Shown piece after piece: positions 10,951-20,931 of a stretch of DNA of 64,000 bases. A program made the position numbers and the translations under genes. The notes below the pieces were generated by a model that saw nothing but the letters and a program-made list of their open reading frames with translations, searched no databases and had not been told where the DNA came from. Position 1 is the first letter of the stretch, and the number at the start of each line of letters is the position of its first letter. This stretch comes from Tritrichomonas musculus. Its lineage: Eukaryota; Parabasalia; Tritrichomonadida; Tritrichomonadidae. The stretch is from contig JAPFFF010000043.1 in assembly GCA_039105265.1 (NCBI GenBank), positions 372,001-436,000 on the forward strand, written 5' to 3'.

Positions 10951-11763
10951 TTAAATAATACAAGTATATTTGCCTCCTATTTCTGATTTCAATGGTTTAT
11001 AACCAAGATCTCTTAATTGTTTTGAAACAACACGACTCAGAACAGGTTTACTTCCTTCTGAATGAAGTCCTCGGCCAGTTATAAAAGCTATTCTCTTATT
11101 ATTACAATTCTCTGCATCATTTATAGACTTTAGAACTGTGGCTTCAGCATCAACAGCATTCAGATTATGCAGATCTATTTCTCGAGCTTCTTCTATATCA
11201 ACATTATTGTATCTTTTAGGCATTCGGTTTGTTCTGTTTTGTGAATGTTTTATCATGTTTTCTTTTCCAGTATATTTTTCAAAGAATTCATCTTCATCTT
11301 CGTCATCATCTTTGATATTTGGCTTTCTATCTGGAGTATTTCCGGAATTATTTAATCTTTGACTTATTGGTAAAAACTTTTTCTTTGATTTTCTTTTTTT
11401 CGTGATCTTTTTAATATTTGGATTTTGATTAGTGGAATTATCATCTGATTTTGAAATTTCTTCATTTGAATATATATTTTTGTTATTCATTAACTGATTT
11501 TTATTATCAAATTCATCATCAGACGATGAAGAAGTATTATTATTTACTTTGATCATTTCCTTGTCTGCTTGAGTGCATGGTGCATCTTGCTCTTCATTGT
11601 AAATTTCTTTGTCTGTATCATTTGGTGGACAATATTTCAAAAAATAATCAATTGCTGATTCCAATGAATTGTATTCAAGAACATATCTTATTTTATCATC
11701 AGGAACGTGAGGAAACATACTTTTAATTTTATTAATCTTATATTGAGATGTTTGAGCTTTCAT
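10951..11763 (-). CDS. CUE-like plus Smr-domain protein
   Basis: This protein has 270 residues. The N-terminus (about 8-45, KIKSMFPHVPDDKIRYVLEY) resembles a CUE ubiquitin-binding helix bundle. A charged, low-complexity linker follows, with a basic KKRKSKKK patch. The C-terminal Smr domain (about 188-270) has the LDLHxxx-type motif as EIDLHNLNAVDAEA and the active loop as ITGRGLHSEG, ending in KYTCII. This order matches N4BP2-like eukaryotic Smr proteins, whose Smr domain binds or nicks RNA/DNA, in some cases during translation quality control. The exact substrate is unknown. The second DLH histidine and the GRG loop are present, so nuclease activity is possible. TCATTTTT lies 15 bases upstream of the ATG. 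Confidence 0.82.
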   Translation of the reverse strand: MKAQTSQYKINKIKSMFPHVPDDKIRYVLEYNSLESAIDYFLKYCPPNDTDKEIYNEEQDAPCTQADKEMIKVNNNTSSSSDDEFDNKNQLMNNKNIYSNEEISKSDDNSTNQNPNIKKITKKRKSKKKFLPISQRLNNSGNTPDRKPNIKDDDEDEDEFFEKYTGKENMIKHSQNRTNRMPKRYNNVDIEEAREIDLHNLNAVDAEATVLKSINDAENCNNKRIAFITGRGLHSEGSKPVLSRVVSKQLRDLGYKPLKSEIGGKYTCII

Positions 11764-11914
11764 TATTTTAATAAAAATGATGTTATTTGCGAAAATTTTC
11801 TCTATTCAAAAGAAATTGAATGATATTCAAAAAGTTCGCTAAAATAAAAGTTTTTAAGTCAAAAATTTATTTGAATTGAATGAAAAAAATTTTTGACTAA
11901 GAAAAAAAAAATAT

Positions 11915-12905
11915 TTACATTTTAATAGCAAAGTTATATATATCAATTTCTTCCCAGCTTTGTTGTTCGATCCGTTGCTATTTTTATTCGATTGCATTGT
12001 GTAGCTCGTCAAATTGACAGCAACAGAGAAGCACAAGAATGTGTTGCTGTCTCTGTTGGAGGCGTAGCAGCTAGTGTGCTGGTAATCAACGAGGTTCTTC
12101 GGATGGCAGCTGCTGATTGAATTCGATGTGATGTTGACGGTCCCACTGTCGTGGATGTTTCCGCCCGCTTCGTCTGTGAGATGCCGCATGATTCCATTGA
12201 ATTCCTGGCCCTCTGCGTGCTTGATTTCATCTACAACCGCCGCGTATCGTTCTTCGTTTGCGTTCTTCGACGATCCAGTTACACGTCCTTGCAGGTTCCT
12301 CTCGCAGATCGACTTCCATGTTCAAAGTCGAACGCGTCGATGAACTTTTTGATACCTTCTTCTGAAAATAAAGTTCTCAAAAAGTTGTGATATGTCGTGA
12401 TCTTTTTCATAGAGTTCTATCAAAAAGTTTATGTGGGCAGTTGGCTCATTTTATCCTTGTCAATGGTGTCGGAGTGGGCAGAAACAAAATCAACGATTTT
12501 CATTGATTGTTGAATTGTATTTAATTGAATAATCTTCTGAAATATTTGTGAGGTTAAATAGTCGATCAAGAACGTTATCTTCTGTGAGGCCGTCAACGAA
12601 TTTTGGCTGAATATTTAATAAGTCATCAAAGTTGCCAAGTGCTTGGAAATATTCAATAAATTTCTGTTGTCGTTTTCCTCCAAATTTGATTGTGGAAATT
12701 CTCCCAAGATCTAAAAAGTCTAAAAAGTAATCTTCTTGGCTCTCGTCGCATTTTGTCTTAGTTCTGAGCGTAAATTCATTGACGGATCCATCAGTATAAT
12801 GTAATTTGCGAATAGTTGGAGATAAGATATCTGCGATAATACGACTTGGTTGATAGTCTTTTCCATCAACATGAAATGTGAAATCTTTTTCAAATGCTTG
12901 AAATG
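11915..12905 (-). pseudogene. frameshifted BTB-like / F5/8 type C (discoidin-like) domain gene
   Basis: Across several minus-strand frames one can read the trichomonad family that joins a BTB-like N-terminus to an F5/8-C domain. The N-terminal part is FTFHVDGKDYQPSRIIADIL and a long following stretch to about 12490. The later part reads GIMRHLTDEAGGNIHDSG, then SSCHPKNLVDYQHTSCYA, then NTFLCFSVAVNLTSYTMQSN and, in another frame, WEEIDIYNFAIKM. The frame breaks near 12490, again near 12430 and 12290, and near 11970. Each piece is conserved, so these are breaks in a once-intact gene. The 12000-12330 part is strikingly GC-rich for this window. Confidence 0.82.
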
Positions 12906-13092
12906 GGATATTTTTTTAGTTTTGAATATCCAAAAAGAAGTTAAACGCTATATTAGCCATAATATTAAATTTGGCCTTTTAATGAAAAAAGGTCAATTTA
13001 TTTATAAAAAATATAAACGTACATTCATTTCATTGCTGATTTTATAAAAAAAAAAAAAATAATAATAATAATAAATACTATTGATTATTTAT

Positions 13093-13629
13093 TCATTTGT
13101 CTAATTTGATCCAATATCTTTTCATGTTCATATTCAATTGCTCAGCCAACACTGTTTTTTCATAGATTCCGCCTACACTAATAATCGTTTTTTCGCTCGC
13201 AATGTTTTTCTCATTGCATGTTAAAAGAACATCGTGAATTCCAAATTTCGAGCAGGCATCTAAAATTAAGCGAAGAATAATTTTCCCATAGCCTTTTCTT
13301 CTCTCAGATGGTCGGACAGAATAGCCAATATGTCCTCCCCATGTTCCAAGTATAGGATGATTTATATGATGACGAAGTTCTGCTATCCCAATAACTCTAT
13401 TATCATCCTCTCTTAATGCAAGATATACATCTGAATCCACTAAGCCTGTGGGGCAAGTCTTAGGGTCGCGAATTACTTCAACATGTTGGATCCATTCCTC
13501 GATATTACTGTATTCATGTAGGTCAGCAGCGCCATGAATATAATTAATCTTATCTTTTTCTAGTAATTCATTGCGCATTTCCATAATATCATCGGAATAT
13601 TTGCTTATCGGATGAATTAATTTAATCAT
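13093..13629 (-). CDS. GNAT family N-acetyltransferase
   Basis: This 178-residue protein has the GNAT fold signature. Motif A reads GYSVRPSERRKGYGKIILRL, in which RRKGYG is the acetyl-CoA pyrophosphate-binding loop, and motif B follows (LLTCNEKNIASEKTIISVGG). The N-terminal IHPISKYSDDIMEMRNE resembles bacterial predicted acetyltransferases (COG3981-type). The acceptor is unknown. Length is normal for a stand-alone GNAT and the ATG start is unambiguous. It resembles bacterial proteins more than eukaryotic histone acetyltransferases, which suggests lateral acquisition (inference). Confidence 0.88.
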   Translation of the reverse strand: MIKLIHPISKYSDDIMEMRNELLEKDKINYIHGAADLHEYSNIEEWIQHVEVIRDPKTCPTGLVDSDVYLALREDDNRVIGIAELRHHINHPILGTWGGHIGYSVRPSERRKGYGKIILRLILDACSKFGIHDVLLTCNEKNIASEKTIISVGGIYEKTVLAEQLNMNMKRYWIKLDK

Positions 13630-14525
13630 AAAAGAAGAATAAGTGCTTTATAAATATTTTCGATTTAAAGGTCGGTCAACTAATTGAATACTTTTAAAAT
13701 CTAATAAAATTTTAATTTAATTATAGTATATCTTATTTTGTAATTCAAATTATAATGAAATAATATAGATTTAAAATATTATATTAAAAGTATTGATTTA
13801 AAATTTAGTTTTGCAAAGAAATGTGGAAATCTGTTTTTATTCTTTTTTCAAAAAAAAAGAACTTTTTCATCCTTTTTTAATTTGATTTAATTAGTTTAAC
13901 AAACATTATTTATTATACCATGTTTTTTAACTTAATAAAAATCGAAGAGGTTGAAATATAAGAGTTTTAAAAATGAAAACACGGAGAATTTATTTCATGT
14001 TTTTAGAAATTTTGGTTGATTATTTTCAAAATCAATGATCATATGCATATATATAAATAAAAACTAGAATATATTTTAAGTAATAATAGAAGTTGTCAAT
14101 GCCAATTTTATTATATTTATGTTTTAATTATGCATAAATGCATATTGAATTGAAAAATCTAATTCAATTAATTAATAAACCTTTAACAATTATTTCTTGA
14201 AAAATATATCGATGATTATCTTCATACATATAATTGAAATATAATTTTTAAAATTGTAGTTAATTTAATATTATAGTTTTTATCTCAAGAAATTATCTGT
14301 GAAAAGAATATGCATGGAATCAAAAATATTCAAGATTAATTCATATGCATGGAAATATATTATATTAAATTTGATATGCAAATTTAGTAATATTCATATT
14401 GGTTTGATCAACAAACTTTTTTACAATATGATAAAAATAATAATTTAAACACTTTGATTGAATAAAAAAAATTAAGATTAAAATTTATCTACTGTTTATT
14501 AAACTTGAAAACCTCAATGAGTCTC
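13630..14525. other. intergenic, very AT-rich
   Basis: No open frame or motif is recognisable. It lies between the GNAT gene's 5' side and the detached peroxiredoxin C-terminal segment. Confidence 0.4.
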
Positions 14526-14648
14526 TCAGTGTTTATGGAAATATTCTAATGATTTCTTTGGATCTGGTTTGATTGTATCTGCGCCTTCGTGCCATTGAGC
14601 TGGGCAAACTTCACCATTAAAGTTTTTCCAACCGCTTTTTGCGCAGAA
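14526..14648 (-). pseudogene. detached C-terminal segment of 2-Cys peroxiredoxin
   Basis: On the minus strand this reads [18 protein letters not shown] followed by [22 protein letters not shown] and a stop. It contains the resolving-cysteine motif EVCPA and the C-terminal YF motif of eukaryotic-type 2-Cys peroxiredoxins. It would join seamlessly after LVKGYQ at the end of the open frame at 15271-15780, but about 625 bases lie between them. It is either a real 3' exon or the remnant of an interrupted or duplicated gene. Confidence 0.8.
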
Positions 14649-15270
14649 AAATATAAATATAAACTATTCAAAATATAAAAAGATTTTTATTTCCATTAAA
14701 AAAAAAATGTATAATATCAGCTTTTCTGTAATAAAATAAACTGTATATTTAGTGCATGTTCAAATAATTTCAAAAATAAACTGATGTTAATGAAATATGC
14801 TGATCGATAATGAACATTATAATTATATTAAATACATTTATTTAATTTATGTATATATTTCTGTAATTAAATATTTTTATATGAATCATATATAAAAATT
14901 AAGGAGATTTTAATACATTTTTTGCATTAAAGATTCAGTATCTTTTTCAAAAATTTAATAAAAAGTAAATTAGGCACTATTTGTTCATTTTCTTTCAACA
15001 CTAGAAGCAAATCATCAGATTACTAAAGTAAAAATATGGAGAAATTATTCTAAAATAATATTAACTAATTTTCTTCCAAAAAGAAATTGAAGAATAAAGA
15101 ATCCTAAATTCATATGATATACGACCATAAGAATATTTTTTTGGAAATAAGAAACTTTGAAATCTTTTAGTGCACGAGAAACGACTACCTTGCATGTTTG
15201 CCTCAAAAAATTGAAAGGAAATTGAATGAAGCATTCAAATTTGAAAACTAACCGATAATTCTGAAAAACT

Positions 15271-15780
15271 CTATTGATATCCTTTAACAAGTCTCAAAAC
15301 TTCATCAATGTTACGGCCAACATCTGGGTGATTCATTGAAATATGACGTACAATACCATCTGGATCAATAATTACTGTACCACGAAGGTCGTGTCCTGCA
15401 TCTGGCATGTAAAATCCGTATTTCTTTGAGATTTTTGCTCCAAGATCACCAATGATTGGGTATTTAATGTTTCCAATACCACCTTCTTTACGTGAAACTC
15501 CCATCCAAGCCAAGTGTGAATAAACTGAATCAACTGAGATACCAACAACTTCGCAATTTATCTTCTTGAATTGATCATATTCTTCTGAAAATTGAATGAT
15601 TTCGGTTGGGCAAACAAATGTAAAGTCGAGAGGATAGGAGAAAAGAACAAGCCACTTGCCTTTGAACTGAGCTAATTCAATGTCACCAAATTCTAATGAT
15701 GGCAAGACGGCTGAGCCTTTGAAATCTGGAGCAGCTTTTCCAATTTTTGCAACACAGCATTGAGCTTTATTGTCACACAT
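15271..15780 (-). CDS. 2-Cys peroxiredoxin (thioredoxin peroxidase), lacking its resolving cysteine in this frame
   Basis: The 169 residues cover the core peroxiredoxin fold. The peroxidatic site is DFTFVCPTE (C57), and the GGIGN loop of over-oxidation-sensitive eukaryotic 2-Cys enzymes is present. The frame stops at LVKGYQ, just before where the resolving cysteine and YF tail belong. That tail is found 0.6 kb downstream at 14526-14648. The intervening sequence shows no convincing trichomonad intron ends (GTATGT...ACTAACACACAG type) at the junction. If translated only to this stop it would be a 1-Cys-like protein needing another resolving thiol. TCACTTTT lies just upstream of the ATG. The enzyme would reduce hydrogen peroxide with thioredoxin in the cytosol. 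Confidence 0.88.
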   Translation of the reverse strand: MCDNKAQCCVAKIGKAAPDFKGSAVLPSLEFGDIELAQFKGKWLVLFSYPLDFTFVCPTEIIQFSEEYDQFKKINCEVVGISVDSVYSHLAWMGVSRKEGGIGNIKYPIIGDLGAKISKKYGFYMPDAGHDLRGTVIIDPDGIVRHISMNHPDVGRNIDEVLRLVKGYQ

Positions 15781-17052
15781 TTTTAAAAGTGAATTGATAT
15801 TGCTATATTATTGTTCTGGTATTTTTAATTTCATCAAAAAAAGAGATAATATTATTTTATCGTTGAAACGACTTTTTGAGAAATCAATTTGAGAAGATGA
15901 AAAACTTCCGAAATTAATTCAAAAGTAAACAAATTCTTTGTAAGAGAAATTTTTTTATCTCTTTTTTTAGGCTGAAAATCAACTGAAATTTATTCCTCTA
16001 ATCTATTAGTTTAAATTAGGGTTTTATATAAAATTGCGTTTACCCTCAATTTTGAAAGCCCCCTTGAAAATCAAATTCAATTTTTTCTGATAAAAGTACC
16101 GATTTTGAGATCACGATCAATAAATAAAATCATTAAAATTGATATGCGCCATTATATTATATATCATCAAACATGATTAGTTTACTGATTTATTTTGAGT
16201 CCAAGAAAGACTAGTTAGATTATTTTTTACATATAAATATATTTTTTTAAACTTTTGTTTTTGGTTTGAAATATGATAATAATATTGAAATTGCGAATTT
16301 TTAAATGTTTTTGGGTGTCTAGCATGAATTTTTTAGTTTTCTACTTATCTTATTTGATATCTTTTACCAAATAATCCAGTTCATTAAAATAGTAAAAGAA
16401 AAAAGATCTTCCTGATATTTGTTAAATTTATATATACATAAATTAGCACTAATAACTGTAATTTTAGATAATTTTTTGACATTAGAAAATTATTGATTTT
16501 CAATAGAAAATACAAATATGATTATATTTATTATCATGCCTAATGGTTTATACAATACATAACATTTGATTTGAATGTTTTTGAATATAGATAACTCATC
16601 AATAATTTGGAAAATATTTTCATAATTAAATATTGATAATTAGTTTACAACTTTGGTAAATATTATATTTATTAAATTAAAATCATATAGATGATTTAAA
16701 TGTTGAGATAAATAAAAAACAAAGATTATAATATTGAATAGTTTACACTTTATGTTTTCTGAGTTTAAAAACCCTAGTTTAAAATTTACACTTTAAATAA
16801 AAACAAAATTAGAATACCACATTCAGTATAATCCTTTCATATGTTAATATAACTATAACGTTATTCGATCAATAATTGTTTAATAATGTACTTTCTAATA
16901 TCCTTTTAGAGTTACTGAGAAATGTTTTTATTGTATAGATATTGTAATTTTGGTGAAAGATGCTTCAAATATCTATAAAAAGATAAAAAGTGATGAATAA
17001 TTTGACTTTATAATTAAAAATAAAATAATATAAAAAAGAAAGAAAACAATTA
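15781..17052. other. intergenic, very AT-rich
   Basis: About 1.3 kb between the peroxiredoxin start and the AAA-ATPase stop. I see no gene or clear repeat. Confidence 0.4.
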
Positions 17053-19155
17053 TCAAGAATTCTCTGATTTCAAATTTCGGATAAATTCTTGTTCCCTAAA
17101 AATTTTGTTATTTGTTTTTGTCTTACTTAAGATTCGTGAACGGTCATTTACTATCTCGTCATCTTGAGGAAAATCTGGATAATGAACAACATATTTGTTT
17201 TGGCCATGAACATGAGTAATAACAGCTTTAAATATATCGAATTTATTTTTGTCTATCACATAAACTTCTTCACCTTTATGATAAATTTTCTGAGATTTAG
17301 GATAATCAAAATCAGGGGTTCCATTCATCATAATAGGTGTGTTTTCATCAGATATATCATTATTTTCGCCATTTTTATCCTCTGTTTCTTTTTCTTCCTT
17401 GATATCGTCATCGTTATTTTTATTTAGTTCAGTAATATCACTATTTTTCGAATTATTTTCATCATCAGCATTAATATTATCATTATTATTGCTTATTAGA
17501 GCATTTTCTTCTTTTTTGCCAAAGGTAATTTTACAATTTTCATGAGAATATGAGAATTTCAATTCTTTAATACTTTCTGACTTAAACCCTTCATTTTCAA
17601 GATCACTAATTATAGCATCGTGATTAATTTCATCTAAAGCTGATTCAGGTAAAAGCTGATTTTTAAAATATAAAATAAATAAACTATTGAATTTTTCAAT
17701 ATCCAACGGTTTCAAAATTATCCAAAAGCAACCACTTTTGTTTGAATTATTTATCATAACATTAAATAAATATGGATTGATAGTGGCCAATCCAAGGAAG
17801 AATGCATGATAAATGATTTCAGGATGATTTTTTGATTGATTAAAAAATGAAAAATTTTCATTGATGAAAGAATTGATGAAATTTTCCATTTTTTCCAAGT
17901 TGACGTTCAATAAAGCGTCTATAAAATCAAGCAAGAAATAATTTCTAGATTCGAACCATTCACTTATGAATCTTAAAAAGAATCCAAAAGTTTCTTTGTT
18001 TTGAATTTTCAGAGTGCAATTCAATTTTGAATAGTTATTTATTGATTCAAAAAAGCTATCCAATTTCAGAAGTCCGGAAGACAGCAAAAAAATCCAAGCT
18101 AATTCCTCATTTTGGTAACCGTAATGATCATTAAACACAAATCCATCATTCAATTCCTTTTGAATGCATTTGCATTGAACTAATTGAATCAAACCGTCAA
18201 TGAAATTCAAAGAAGCATTTTTCAGAAATTCCAAGAAAATTTCATTATTTGTAGCATTCAAAAAGTAAATGGCAAATTGACCTTGTCGATTAAAAAATTG
18301 ACAGATTGAATAAGGATTCGATATTTCAGTATCACCAAATTTATAACCGCCGTACCACCTCTCAATTTGAAAGAAATTTGTCTGAATTTTATAAAAATTT
18401 ATTAAAAATTCAATTTCTTGCTGTGTGAATCCGAAGCAACTTGAATACTTATTCATCGTCATATTGTAGACATTGTATGGCAATGAAATATTCATGACGC
18501 CGGTCATCAGTCCTCTCAATAAAAACTTATTTTCTTTGAATGTCGATGCAATAAAATTAGTATAAAAAAATTTAACGTCTTTCCAACCGTCATTATTAAC
18601 GGTTATTCTATCATAATCATCAAGAAGAACAATTGTCTCTTGGCCATCATATATTTTACTCAGAAAACTGCACAGATATTGAATTGAATGAATTGCAATG
18701 TCATCTTCAATTTGATTTGAAATTGAATCAATGAAATTTTTCTCAGTTTTATCTAGCTTTTCTGATTTCATTAGCTGTTTTTTATATATCATGTATATTT
18801 GCCAGATTTTCATCTTGATTTGGTTCTTTATTGAATTGGAGTCGCTGGTTTCAATGTCACCAAAATTGATAAAAATGACTGGATATTTGGCCTGATGATT
18901 CATGATGTGATTTTCATTGTTTATAAAGAGATCTTCGAATAAACTTTGAGAATTTTCATATCTATTTGAAAAAAAATAATCAATCATGCTCATGTTTAAT
19001 GTTTTGCCAAAATGATGTGGACGTAAGATTATTGATACTTTGTCATATGAAGATTCAAACCATTCTTTTATAAAATATGTCTTATCTATATAAAAAATAT
19101 TGCAATTTTCTCTAAGTTGCTTGAAATCTTCTTGGAATAAAGGTAGATGGCTCAT
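17053..19155 (-). CDS. AAA-ATPase-like / eroded PD-(D/E)XK protein fused to a chromo-barrel (tudor-knot) domain
   Basis: This 700-residue protein opens with the AAA-ATPase_like family (Pfam PF09820 type). It has FYIDKTYFIKEWF, an atypical P-loop SIILRPHHFGKTLNMSMIDY (K51) and a Walker B-like IVLLDDYDRI near 175. The region around 460-490 corresponds to the PD-(D/E)XK nuclease commonly attached, but the usual GRxD and ExK motifs read SGCFWIILKP and LYFK, so the acidic catalytic residues appear lost. An Asn/Asp/Glu-rich linker (about 540-610) leads to a C-terminal domain (about 625-680: GEEVYVIDKNKFDIFKAVI then NKYVVHYPDF) resembling MRG15/Esa1 chromo-barrel domains. This suggests a chromatin-tethered ATPase (inference). 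TCATTTTT lies 9 bases upstream of the ATG. Confidence 0.8.
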   Translation of the reverse strand: MSHLPLFQEDFKQLRENCNIFYIDKTYFIKEWFESSYDKVSIILRPHHFGKTLNMSMIDYFFSNRYENSQSLFEDLFINNENHIMNHQAKYPVIFINFGDIETSDSNSIKNQIKMKIWQIYMIYKKQLMKSEKLDKTEKNFIDSISNQIEDDIAIHSIQYLCSFLSKIYDGQETIVLLDDYDRITVNNDGWKDVKFFYTNFIASTFKENKFLLRGLMTGVMNISLPYNVYNMTMNKYSSCFGFTQQEIEFLINFYKIQTNFFQIERWYGGYKFGDTEISNPYSICQFFNRQGQFAIYFLNATNNEIFLEFLKNASLNFIDGLIQLVQCKCIQKELNDGFVFNDHYGYQNEELAWIFLLSSGLLKLDSFFESINNYSKLNCTLKIQNKETFGFFLRFISEWFESRNYFLLDFIDALLNVNLEKMENFINSFINENFSFFNQSKNHPEIIYHAFFLGLATINPYLFNVMINNSNKSGCFWIILKPLDIEKFNSLFILYFKNQLLPESALDEINHDAIISDLENEGFKSESIKELKFSYSHENCKITFGKKEENALISNNNDNINADDENNSKNSDITELNKNNDDDIKEEKETEDKNGENNDISDENTPIMMNGTPDFDYPKSQKIYHKGEEVYVIDKNKFDIFKAVITHVHGQNKYVVHYPDFPQDDEIVNDRSRILSKTKTNNKIFREQEFIRNLKSENS

Positions 19156-19998
19156 CGAAAAAATGAATTTTTTATTTCACATGTCGTTTTTCTTGATTCG
19201 ATACAATATTGTTAATATTGAATGGCAATAATGAGGACATCTGAAAGTAGGCATATAAAATGTGGCCAATAAGGTTATTTAAAATATAATAGGGAAAAAA
19301 GTTTTATTAAAAATATCCATAAACTTCTAGTTTATAGGAAATATTCTTTATATAAATAGATATTATATTTTTAATGACGGTCATATAGTTTTGATTTAGC
19401 AAATTATCGAATTAAATCAAAAAAATGGTTTTAAATGAAAGATATAAAGTTTAATAATAATTCTGAAAAAGTTTTCTTTTATTGAAAATTTGTTAATGTA
19501 GTTTTTTTAGCAATATATTCAAACTTTCGAAAAATGAAATTGATATATTGCTAATAAAAAGATATATAAGATAATAATTTTTATATTTTTATAGTAAATA
19601 TTTAATTTAAAAAATGAATATATTGAAATATACTAAAATATGTTTAGTAAAAGATATATATATATATAGATTTGCTTTTCCTAAATATTTCTTTTTAATA
19701 AAAAGTTTTTATTTAAATAATTCAATTTTTTGAATATAATAAAGAAAACTTTTTTGATATTTTTCTACTTTTTGACAGTTATAAAAATTATTTTATAATT
19801 ATAATTATATAATTAACATGATAATAATTGTGAAAATTCATAAAACCACTTTACAATCAATATAATTTATTTAGAAATAAACTTATTTTTTACGATCAAA
19901 AAAATTTGAATCTTAATTAAGATTTTTATTCAATTTAATCTTGAATTATATTCAAGAAAATTATTACCTAACGACTAATTCTTACAAAGTTTCGTGAA
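19156..19998. other. intergenic between divergent AAA-ATPase and Myb genes
   Basis: AT-rich, with several TATATA microsatellites near 19650. It probably holds both promoters. No gene is visible. Confidence 0.4.
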
Positions 19999-20931
19999 AT
20001 GAGTATTTGTAGTGCTCCATCAGATATCAATTTTGAGTCTATTGGATCATTAAATTACAATCAACCTGATAATATTTTAAATGGTCCAACGTCTAATTCA
20101 GTTTCGAATAACTCTCTTGATAATGATCAATCAAAAATTGCTTCAGAAATTGGAACTAAAAAAAAAAAGACGCCAAGGATAAGATTTACGCCACAAGAAG
20201 ATACAGAAATCGTTCGTCTTGTTTCAATACATGGAGATAATGATTGGAAAAGAATTTCGGACGAATTATCAAAACAAGCTATCAATAATATTCAAAGAAC
20301 GCCAAGACAATGCAAAGATCGTTATGTGAATTATTTATGTCCTGGAATTAACAAAGGTGAATGGACGATTGAAGAAGATCAAATTATCATGTTTAACTTT
20401 ATGTTAACTGTGCCTCATTTTAAAATTATGAAAAATTTATTTCCAGGACGTTCGGAAGCCGCTATTAAAAATAGATTTAAGCATCTTTACAAATATGGAT
20501 TAGGTTTACTTAAGCCAAAAATTGATAGTAATATCTCAAGTAATGAAGACGAGTCTGTAAATATGCAAAATCAAAATTTCAACAATGGTTCATTAAGTAA
20601 GAGTGCATGTCCTATTTCAGATCAATTTCTAAACAATTTTAACTTAAATTTTGGTCCAATATATTCGAATTTTTGTAAATCAGCAGTTACAAATATATTT
20701 AATAACGCGCCTGAAGTTTTAAAGTCTATCCAGAATAACCATCTTAGAATAAATCAAAGAATTTTCTCAAGTCCATCCCTTAGAACAGCATTAAATAATT
20801 CATTTAGACAAGATAAAATAAAAGATGGTAATATGCCTATCTTTCAATACCAAAATGTTTCAAATGATATTTCCCAGGTGGAATCAGATAGTGAATTTTT
20901 TGATTCCTTACATTGGTTGGAATTGTTTTAA
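19999..20931 (+). CDS. R2R3 Myb-like DNA-binding protein
   Basis: This 310-residue protein has two Myb repeats at about 62-175. The first is IRFTPQEDTEIVRLVSIHGD with NDWKRIS and RQCKDRYVNYL. The second is GEWTIEEDQIIMFNFM with a recognition helix SEAAIKNRFKHL. The regularly spaced aromatic residues (the first is F in place of W) and the RQCKDR/IKNR recognition helices are those of trichomonad Myb proteins, some of which bind the MRE/initiator-region elements of protein-coding promoters. The N- and C-termini are Asn/Ser-rich and unstructured. It is nuclear by inference. A second Myb gene lies 3.6 kb downstream on the same strand, separated by decayed mobile DNA, but the two differ outside the repeats. 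Confidence 0.9.
   Translation: MSICSAPSDINFESIGSLNYNQPDNILNGPTSNSVSNNSLDNDQSKIASEIGTKKKKTPRIRFTPQEDTEIVRLVSIHGDNDWKRISDELSKQAINNIQRTPRQCKDRYVNYLCPGINKGEWTIEEDQIIMFNFMLTVPHFKIMKNLFPGRSEAAIKNRFKHLYKYGLGLLKPKIDSNISSNEDESVNMQNQNFNNGSLSKSACPISDQFLNNFNLNFGPIYSNFCKSAVTNIFNNAPEVLKSIQNNHLRINQRIFSSPSLRTALNNSFRQDKIKDGNMPIFQYQNVSNDISQVESDSEFFDSLHWLELF

Noticed and set aside
12128-12390. Two plus-strand ORFs in a GC-rich patch
   Set aside because: They are antisense shadows of the BTB/F5-8C pseudogene, whose minus-strand frames carry the recognisable family motifs.
14649-15273. Canonical spliceosomal intron in the peroxiredoxin gene
   Set aside because: I looked for GTATGT near the upstream boundary and ACTAACACACAG near the downstream boundary on the minus strand and found neither, so I report an interruption of unknown nature.
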